Origin: Patiria pectinifera
Taxonomy: Eukaryota > Echinodermata > Asteroidea > Valvatida > Asterinidae
Assembly (NCBI GenBank): GCA_029964075.1
Contig: CM057141.1
Span: 11,408,001-11,472,000 of the forward strand
Reading direction: 5' to 3'
Length of the DNA stretch: 64,000 nucleotides
Shown: positions 54,935 to 64,000 of the stretch, in pieces
Position numbering within the stretch: position 1 is the stretch's first letter
Layout of the letters: every line of letters begins with the position of its first letter
Notes under the pieces: generated by a model
Seen by the model: only the letters and a program-made list of their open reading frames with translations
Databases searched by the model: none
What the model was told of the DNA's origin: nothing
Translations under genes and position numbers: made by a program

Positions 54935-57529
54935 GTGTACTAGCTTCGTTGAATTGCAAATACAGTGCATAATGTGTATCCTCAGTCATTTTGCCTGACA
55001 CTGCCTGTAATTTGTAACAACAGAGGGCGTTCAATACATTCAGGCTCTTGAACAGCAACCCTTCCCCAAACTGAGGAGCATTTCGCCCACATCTCCACAC
55101 ACATAAATACACAATTTAAGACTCTACCTCTGTTGCGTAAAGACATTTGTCGACTTTTTACTGTGCCTTAAAAATATATAAAAACCTATAGACGCACCTA
55201 GTGGAGGCCCAAATAGCCTCACTATAAATCTTAGCTCTTTGGGTGCATGGACCACGAAGTACCCAGAGGCACCTGTTCATTAGTGTAATCATCACCATGC
55301 TTTCTGTTCCTGGTATTACACGCTGGCTTTATGTCACAAGTAACTATGGTAGGGTAATGCGATAAGCTTTTATATAACATATAAAGGTACGCATGAGCAT
55401 CTAGGGAAGCTTTGTGGATGGAACTTGGATATTACCACCCAATCAGCCATTACTGAGGGCCAAGGAAGTAGGATTAGAGATGTTTGCACAGAAAAGTGAA
55501 AAGGGGAGAGAATCTAGCTTGATGTTCTAGTGTGTGCTCCAGCATATACGGCTCTGGCTCAAATGCACCCCTATTTCAAAATGATGAGATGCAGAATTGT
55601 TACATCCCTTGCTGAGAGAGAGGAAGCTCACTTTCTGTAACCTTAGTTACAGCCGTTTGATACATGAGAGCGATGCAAGAGAAGAAAATGATGATTACAA
55701 TGACTGCGCCAAACAATCACCATGCATGGCGTGTGAATGTGAAGTGCACTTTGACATTACCAAAACAGTCACAGCCAAATTTACGCCAGACTGAAAACTG
55801 CATTTAACTGTTGTTGAATTGACAACACATTGATGACTAATGCTGACAATAGTGATGCATGTGTTTATATTCATGCATGTGTTTCACTATTCATGTCTGT
55901 GTTTACAATGCTTTACATCCACATTTCCCTGTGTTCCACATTCATGCCAAGTTTGAAACAAGCCTTCACAGATGAAGAAAGATGTCGTTCCCCCAACAAT
56001 GTACCCCAGAGATATGATAATGCTTGGAATCAATCCACTAACTTTGATAAACTAAAGAAACACCATAAAACACTGGGTTGTCTTTCTCTTTACTTTTTCC
56101 TTTAAAGAGACTCAAGAAGCTGGAAGGAGACTCAGAAGAAAATTTATACCATGGCCTGAAGACAAATTTCAAAATATTTAAAACAACATTTTAGCAATTT
56201 CACATCTTCTCCAATATATCTTGGCATCCTTGAAATAATAGGAAGGCAACAAAAGCATCAACTCTGAAAAAAAAGAAACTATATTCTTTTTTCGAGAGGA
56301 ATATTTGAAGGTCAAACAACTAGCAAACTTCGGACAATCTAAAGATCTAATAATAAAACATCCATATGAATTTATTTTGTATAACCTTGTCCATCTCAAA
56401 AACCCACACATTTCTTTGTGTAAGAAATTAGATTTGATTGTGCTCAGAAATCCAGGAAGCTTTAATATTTACAAACACTACCTTTGCTCAACTTTTGGAA
56501 AAAAGTGAACCAGCTGACAATAATTTTTGAAAATAATGTGTCAGAAACAAGCATTTTAAGTTGTTTTGAAGATAACAACAAGTATTGAACATGTTCTAGT
56601 CCATCACTGGCCCACTGTTTACGCTGAGAAAAATAATGGTTGTAGGAATTAAACCTTACATTATATTTCCCATTTCAGTCAGGACAGAAGTGTCAGCCTT
56701 AGCAACCAGCACAGGCATTAACCCTGGTGGCATTTAGAGAGAAACTTCCTGTCTGTCTCTCTGGCTCAACCACTGCAGTGTTCATCACACACTTACTACT
56801 ATGAGACAGAGACCAGTCCACTTAAGGCCCATATATGGACTTATACAGCCAAGTTTCTTTGACAGAGTTGAAACACATTGTGGAATGTAGAGGAGGGTTG
56901 GGAGCACATGAGGGCATGGAGGACCAAGTGTTTTCTAAGGGAGACATGAAAGCTCTCAAGCCCACACATGTTCGAGTGTTTGAGGTGTTTTCCGGAGCTG
57001 TCAATGTATAAAACCATGTCTACTGACAAAACAAACCTTTCAATGTCATTCAAGTTAAACCTATATGGACTATTCCACTTTGGGGAAAAATGTCTTGGAA
57101 TGTAAATCAGTAGAGTACTAAGAGGTCTTTAAAAAAGAATTTATTTCAGGTGTCAATTAACAATATAAGTTTAGGCTTGCAGATTGTACCAAAATAGATA
57201 AAGTATTAGATAATGCGATGTGAGATGTATTTTCAAACAGCTTTGTTAATACTTGTGTGAACAATCTTTAACTTTCTTTTTTATAAAGCGAGAAAACATG
57301 AATATCAATGTTCTAAGTTCATACACAAAATCATATAAAACTTTGTTGTTTGTTGAGGATAGACCCATGAAATATTTTGATTCATAATTTTATAACTTAG
57401 GAAATGTATATACGACTTAAGCAAGGCAGGCTCCCCTTCTCATAGCTGATCACCTGCTTTATGGGTGATAACTTGTGAACATTCAACTGCTGAGATCACG
57501 CACTCACACAAGTGTGTATTTTCCTACAA

Positions 57530-58330
57530 TCGGGGACCCCTATTGTCCCTCTTTTATTTGTGCATTAACTTTCTAGGAAGACCTCCCATATGTTTTGCCA
57601 CACGATCCCGCCAAAGTGGGGACCTACACCAGGAGTCAGGACCCTATTGAATGCGAGAAACAAACTCACACAGCCCCATCTTTGTAAACTTACCTTCAAT
57701 CATTGGACACCCTGTTGTCCTCTTTTTATTTATACCCAATTTTTAGGAAGACCTCCACATATGTTTTACACGATGTGACTGGGGACCTTCAGAGAGGGGA
57801 CCCTAAAGTCCTCTGTTCAACGTCCCTTTTGAGATGCAGAAACAAACTCACACAGCCCATCTTTGTAAACACCTTCAATCGTGGACACCCTGTTGTCCCT
57901 CTTTTGTTATACAGACTTTTTTTTAAGACCTCCCATAGTTTTTACACGATGGCAAACAGGGACCTTCAGAGGGACCTACCGTCTCTGTTATTCCGCGTCC
58001 CTTTTGAATGCAGAAACAAACTCACCCCCAGCCCCATCTTTGTAAACACCTTCAATCGAAATGGACACCCTGTTGTCCCTCTTTTGTTATGCAATTTTTT
58101 TTGAACTCCATATCTTTTGCGATCGCCAAACTGGGGACCTTCAGGGGACCCTAAAGTCCTCTGTTGTTCAACGCGTCCCACTTTTGAATGCAGGAAACAA
58201 ACTCACACACACCCCCATCTTTGTAAACACCTTCAATCGTATGGATACCCTGTTGTCCCTCTTTGGCAGTTTATACCAGAGGATTTTTTAGAAAAAGAAA
58301 ACGTGCCATATGTCTTTGTACACACACACC
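57530..58330 (+). repeat. 180-bp satellite, five monomers (copy 2)
   Basis: TTGTCC landmarks at 57543, 57715, 57893, 58073 and 58253 give spacings of 172-180 bp. Copy 1 has only three monomers at the same place. The flanks (CACACAAGTGTGTATTTTCC and ACACACCTCAAAAATTTGG) are the same in both copies, so the difference is a monomer-number change within an orthologous or paralogous array. Confidence 0.8.
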
Positions 58331-60849
58331 TCAAAAATTTGGACCTTCAGGTCAAATTGTGCAACCTATATACTGTCTCTATTTGTTCTACAAAAGTCTG
58401 CCCAAATTGAATGTGTTTATGTGCACATACATACACCTTTGCGCTTTATGTGTATACTGGTCATTAATGTGTCTAAGTTGAGTTGAGTTTAAACTGTATT
58501 CCTTAACAGAAGCAAAATAAAGTGTGCATCTACATGTACATTTGTGGTTTGCCTAACACATACACATCAAACTGATATGTGCCATATGATCTGACCCGCT
58601 CTAAACATGGAAGCCATCTCCACTCCTGACTCATATTAACCCCCTGACCTTTGATTATGCGTAAATCATGTCTCACATCCCATGGTTTGACTTACCCACA
58701 CAAAAGAGTATTCCCACGCATGTACATGTACAAGCCCATATACATGTACATGTACTAATGTGCATGAGGATAGTCATATTATCATCTCACACTTTTCATG
58801 AAATCCGTTTACAGCAAGCACTTACAAAAGAATTTGTATGGATACCGGATAATCACTTATCATTCATTGTTTTATTTAATCATTCATCTTTTTATCCACT
58901 AATTTACATTTGGAAAAAGAAAGAAAAACATGGACAGAAATTTTGGAGCAAGGGAACTTTAAACTCTGTTTGTGAGTTGGAAAGTCAAGGCCATGAGTTC
59001 TTACCAGGCCAGGGAAATGTGGTTATTGCTTCTCATCGGCCCCGCTGAAGTCCACAAAGAAACCAACCATCCATGAATCCTCCAACACCATCACTCTTGG
59101 TTTTGACATTGCCTTTGGAGTTTGATTCTCACTTTTCAAAAAGGGAACAGCTGACCCAGGCCACTGAAAACAATGATATGCAGCTCGTGTTTTTTGTTAG
59201 GATGCAGAGCGGAAGGTCAGGAGATGCAGGAAAAATGCAGAAAAATACAAATATTAAAACAGACAGGGACTATTGAAATATAGAAAGTGTTGCATTTTTG
59301 GCACAGAACTTTGGGTTGGAAATTCGGAAAGAATTGGCAGAAGGAGGTTAGTAATCCACAGAGCCAAGTCACTGTATAACATCCTGATATGTCTAGACAT
59401 GCAGATATTTGCAAACTCGCGCCAGCCAATCAAATTCGACTTATCGTATGAACATCATTTCATTCCTAAATCAGGACTAAATAGTTTGATTGGTCAATTT
59501 GAAAGCAGTGTTTTGTAAACAACCGATACAAGAATAGTGCAATCCATAATTTCTTAACTCAACACTTCTTAATAACAACTTCAAGCTCTACGTCTCATAC
59601 CCTGGTGTAATATTAATCTTCATTTATTTACTGTTTTTAGTAATCTGATGACAATCCACATTTCTCCATGTTTGTTTTCCCAACTGTTTTTAATCAACTG
59701 TTTTAGCCAAATTTTTTTTTTTTAAATTTGTTTGTGTGTACTCACCGCATTCTTGTCATTACATGCATTATTTTTTAACTCTCATTAGGAGGAGAGAACA
59801 TAATTTTTAATCGGTCTTCTAATTATTTTTATTGTAATACATACAGTTTTACCTCTGTCTGTTTTTAAAATGTTTTCCAATGTAAACACTGCCCTGAATT
59901 CAGCCTTCGGGCTTGCGGCGGAGAGTAAAATAAACCATTTAATAATAAAATAATAATAATAATACAACTTTGGCACAGGCGCAATATCGCGTAACATGAT
60001 ACAGGCGCGCATGACACATTTTTTTTTTTTATCCATTGTCTACGTGGCGCAGCGGGTGAAATACCGAAGACCTGATAAAAAGCGCCCGCTGATTGGTCAA
60101 AATCTAGGAGGTCAAGAAGGCCCAGGGTCTTGGCTTATTCATCAGCTAATAGTGTCTGTTTATGCATTACAGTATTTATGTAGTATCTATTACATAGACT
60201 AGATAGAAGGAGGTAGGGCAAGGCAAGCATCTCCCCTCCACTTTATGTAGTTTTCCTTTTAATACCTGTCCACTTTGAGATATCTCACTATAAGAAATGT
60301 ATGGACTGTCCCTCCTCACTTTTCAGAAATATTCTGCAGCCATATCGGTTCAAATTCAGATTGGAAATGGCTGGAGTGGAGAGTATTCATGCACATTGTC
60401 ACATGAACAGTCTTGTTTTGTATGTCATTGGATGATCATCATAATAATCAGAACCAGATGATTGAAAGCAGATGCAAAGGGCACTGATCCCACCTGTGGT
60501 AAGAACACTCTGATACAGGGCATGGGAAGTGTCGCCTGTTCAGCTTGTGTGAATGGATGGACTTGTTGGGACAATTTGTAAGTTGCACAGTAGCTAGCAA
60601 GGCTACTGGCCACTTTCGCATTGTATTCTGCATAGTGTACCACTGCAGGTGTACTTTGTCACAACTGAATCGGAAGGTGTCGAGTTTGGGCCTGACCCTT
60701 AGGTTGCACCTGCAGAAGACAGTACACTGTACAGTTTCAAATCTGATGAGAGGTACATGTACAAATGTAGTTCACTCAAACCGAGGAACATATTCAGGAA
60801 ATGGGGGCACCAATACTTAGCATCGCAGAAGTGCACGGCTGGACCTTTC

Positions 60850-61060
60850 ACATTCAGAAAAAGGGGACGGGGGCTAAACCTCATTCATCGATAGGGGCTA
60901 CCATTTCTATGTTTTCTTTTTTGGTGAATGTTACACACCCCAACCCAAGTTCCACACGCCTCGTCATGGCAGCTGCACTGTAAGTTCATTATTGTAAGTT
61001 CAAGACTTGCTTTAATAGCAACCTTAAAGTGTTTTAATTTAAAAAGATCGTTATGACACT
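60850..61060. other. Copy-2-only segment, origin unclear
   Basis: Copy 1 goes directly from CCTTTCAAATTC to CTTTGCTTCCATG (31080-31100), while copy 2 has about 210 bp between the matching points. No TIR or direct repeat is evident, so it may be a deletion in copy 1. On the minus strand 60885-61169 is open, with a CAG before TGCAGCTGCCATGACGAGG, but nothing recognisable results. Confidence 0.5.
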
Positions 61061-61156
61061 TTGCTTCCATAGGTTCTTCCACAGTTTCAAACAAAAGTTT
61101 CATCGAAAATCGGTGTCCATGAATTGCTCGGCGATCCCTAGGCTCGAAGTCTGTGC

Positions 61157-61612
61157 TAGGGGTGTGCATATCACAGTTAATTACAGAAACCAGGGTACGC
61201 TATTGAAAAATACTGAAGATTGCCCGGGTACCTATTAAAAAAGAACCCAGGCAAACATTCAAATCTGGGGAAGTTGCTGCTCAGTTGTTCATTTCATAGC
61301 ATAAAGGTCCGATGATAATACTACCACATCTGTCTAACGGCAATAATGTTTAGATCTTTAGCTACGGTATGTGGTGAAAACTACAACTTTACACGCAGCA
61401 TAAAAGCGTGAAATTGGTTTTGGTTTTCCATGTATCTTGTTTTCATTTTGAAATTTTCCACTGACATTCGAAACATTACTTTTTCCTTGACTGAGAAGTT
61501 ACTTAGTAATTTACAAAAATGGTTCTAGGTGCTCGATTCCATAATCTGGAGACGCCGGTTTCTGGCATTAACGGTCGGGTACTCGGGTACCCGATTCCGA
61601 TGCCCAGCCCTA
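61157..61612. mobile_element. hAT-like MITE, copy-2 counterpart of 31184-31632
   Basis: Flanks GTCTGTGC (61149-61156) and GTCTGTGT (61613-61620) and both ends (TAGGGGTGTGCATA; TAGGGCTGGGCATCGGAATC inward) are retained, so the element predates the duplication. Confidence 0.65.
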
Positions 61613-62930
61613 GTCTGTGTGGCTGTGTAACTTCGCAGTCAACCAATAGAATTGCTTGTTACTGGGCACAGACAGGGGATAATTCACGCTGCTTGTACAC
61701 GCGTATGTACGGACGATGCGTGCGGAGGAACTTGAGACACGGACCAGACTTTTGGACTCCGTTGCAATGGCGATTACGTGACGAAGGACCCAATTCAAGC
61801 GGTCTCCATGGTACAACGTATGTATTTTTAAAATACCACGCGAACTTTTTCTTTTCGGATAATACCAGAAAGAAGAACAAATCAGTTGCTGATAAATGCC
61901 AATAAACTGTTCTGGTGGACAGCGATTGTGACCAATTTTGATCGGAAGTCAGTATGATCATAATATTCTTTTACCCCAAATAATCAATAAAATTTTGTGG
62001 GGTCGAATTTTATCTCTTTCAAAAATAGGTCGGTCGGGTGACCTGAACCCAAAGGTTGTTTGGCCTTATGAATACTGTGCTAAACTCTACTATAAGCAGT
62101 GCAAGCCAGGCCAAACTGGTAGCTCTATAAAGCCCATACATGTATTGGGTTGGATACTGGTTATTAAAATGCACATTACATATGTACATGTATTGACTTC
62201 TACAAAGTTATTACAATGTATTTGTTATTGAGGTTCTTGGTCAGCTGCAGGTATAGGCCTATGTACAATTATCAGCTAGTTTGAAGCTTTTCCACAATCA
62301 AAACCTCAGAGAAAGATGCTAAAACCTTTCTTGTGTCTGCATGGTTGTGTCTGTGGGTGTGTTTGTTCTATAGCACACTACGAAATCTGTGTAGGCCCTC
62401 AAATTGTTCGTAGGCTCTCAAGATTTTTGTAGGCCTGAATTTTTGTAGACCCTGAGCTTTTTGTAGGCATTAGGCTGTAGGATAATCGTGCCTTGTTTGA
62501 ACCAGAAACCTTTGGCATGGCTCAGCACTCTACCAAGACCGAAATTCAGCCATATGTTAGAGATTTCCAATTTGAGCCCATGTTATCGGTTCGGTCATTA
62601 TGTAGCAGGGATCCTACCCAGGTCACATCATGCAGCATTAGTGAAACTAGCTTCAGACATGAGATGTATTTACTTCAAACCAGTCTTCCTTTGATGTAGT
62701 GGCCTCGATCAATTAGAGGACTCTTGTCCAGAATTAATAAGGTCTGCATGGCATAATGGATGCTTTAGGGGAGAGAGCTTATTGCAAATGCCCTACACAA
62801 TGTGGATTGAACATCATGATCATTTCTGCAGATGCAAAATGTCATGGCTTATAGTTTGGATGGACGTAGTGTCTAATCATGTCACTGTTTGACAAGAAAC
62901 TGACGAATCAGTTGCACACAGCTCACATGG

Positions 62931-63151
62931 CCATGTTACAAGCGTTATGCTGCATTTTTGTGACAAAGTAGAAATTTCCATTTTTGATTAAAGTGAAGAT
63001 TATCTTTATTAATTAATATCTCCTAATTCAACATGATTTTCGAAAACTATTTATGCTAACTGGGCTAGCCGCATCAGTTACAATGTATATATTTTTTATT
63101 CTGGTGTAAAATTACACTTGAAAATGTGATTTTCTCAAAACTCGGTTTTGC
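62931..63151. repeat. Segment inverted relative to copy 1
   Basis: It reads as the reverse complement of 32925-33140: GCGTTATGCTGCATTTTTG at the left, CTCAAAACTCGGTTTTGC at the right. The outer flanks, CAGTTGCACACAGCT and GTATATCACATTTATAAAT, match copy 1 in direct orientation. Confidence 0.75.
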
Positions 63152-63647
63152 AGTATATCACATTTATAAATTTCAGAACACAGATTCGTCACTTCATCAA
63201 AACGCCAAATCGTGGAGCTACATTAATCTAACTATAGCACCGTGTAAAATCAGTGAGACTAAGTATTAACCGTGAAAGAGATTGGTCACTTCTGTCAAAA
63301 TGAAAAACTGGTGTGTCTCACTTTCATTACTTGGTAGTAATTAGCGTACTCCAGCAGACGATGGATTTTGTGTCTTGAAATAATAGAATCACGTAAACTA
63401 GAGGACATCGTAAAATGTTAAAACATCCAAAAATCTCAGATTGCTTAAATCTGGGTTTTAGGACTATTATTAAATCACTTTGACAAAATTGTGACGATGT
63501 ATTTAAAAGTAAAAGTACTTCTGATTATGTTTATCGGGCTTCCAGAGAAGTAGCTAAAATAAATCCAGTGTGTTGCATACTTTCTGAGAAGGTACCTAGA
63601 TGACTATGCAATATTTTCACTGTTGCGCTAGGCATCCGAGCATTCAT

Positions 63648-63900
63648 AGTATCAACGCCCATTCCTGGTTCCGTTCAAGCAAGAGCGTAGACTCTCATAG
63701 TTGTCAACCAGCCAAGAAGGCGTAGCAGCCACACATACTGTTTACAACAAAATGGCTAGCATTTCATAGAAATCATAACGCCTTTCACCAGTTCCCACAC
63801 AATTAAGGCGGTAGACTCTCATATACAGTTATCAACTGGTCAAAATGAGGCGTACATGTAGCAGCAGCATGCACTGATTTACAACAAAAATGGCAGCTTT
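63648..63900 (+). repeat. Copy-2 version of the 122-bp tandem duplication
   Basis: Both units (CAACGCCCATTCCTGGTTCC and GCCTTTCACCAGTTCCC starts, each ending in ACAACAAAATGGC-type sequence) are present, so this tandem event predates the large duplication. Small indels break the reading frames present in copy 1. Confidence 0.6.
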
Positions 63901-64000
63901 CCATCGGGCGCGAGATTAAGCTTCCATAGGCGAAGAAGATTCAACTTGAAATTTAGATGCCAAAAGTACCTTGAAAGCAACAAAGAAGGCAGTAAATATT

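Larger units (their letters stand above)
50979..64000 (+). repeat. Duplicated block, copy 2 (13.0 kb to window end)
   Basis: Collinear with 22367-33978 from its first base (AAGCTTTTACTGCAG). It differs by many short insertions of 1-5 bases, systematically shortened G/C runs (for example the G12 at 23025 and the C-run near 22695 are missing), two larger extra segments, two extra satellite monomers and one inversion. Reading frames in copy 1 are generally broken here. The pattern fits an alternative haplotype, possibly of lower base accuracy, but a genuine paralogous duplication cannot be excluded. Confidence 0.9.

Overview
This window looks like non-coding, repeat-rich nuclear DNA from an animal, most likely a marine invertebrate. 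The basis is the mix of elements rather than any marker gene: tandem-satellite elements with Helitron-like ends (the type called pearl/HINE in bivalves and sea urchins), many hAT-like, TTAA-flanked and foldback MITEs, a tRNA-derived SINE, TTAGGG-type telomeric repeats inside one element, frequent ACATGTAC motifs and long G/C homopolymers. I cannot fix the phylum. No complete gene, rRNA, tRNA gene or CRISPR array is visible. The best coding evidence is one exon-like segment (39816-39937, minus strand). Weaker candidates lie at 13336-13522 (frameshifted), 33871-33990 and 43903-44043.

Layout: 1-4640 is a compound array of poly-T tracts, 172-bp satellite monomers and a flank ending in a hairpin plus CTAG, finishing in a 27-bp tandem repeat. 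A related hairpin terminus ends at 6016. 7926-9249 is a hAT-like element with a second TIR element nested in it. Three copies of a ~520-547 bp TTAA-flanked MITE lie at 9392, 15703 and 47025. 11-22 kb holds a SINE, scattered hAT-like and GGCC-ended elements, a LINE 3' end and an inverted relative of the 1.5-2.4 kb repeat. 34.9-42.1 kb is dense in palindromic elements, including a nested element carrying telomeric repeats, a 239-bp foldback and a tandem duplication whose second unit took a MITE. 42.6-50.1 kb is mostly quiet.

The largest structure is a duplication: 22367-33978 reappears in the same orientation as 50979-64000, just after a 500-N gap at 50479-50978. The copies are collinear but differ by a ~216-bp internal inversion, a 3-versus-5 monomer satellite difference, a ~447-bp insertion, a ~210-bp copy-2-only segment and many small indels. 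This is either two haplotypes placed in tandem by the assembler or a true segmental duplication. I found no multi-gene system; the interest is in mobile-element architecture and assembly structure.
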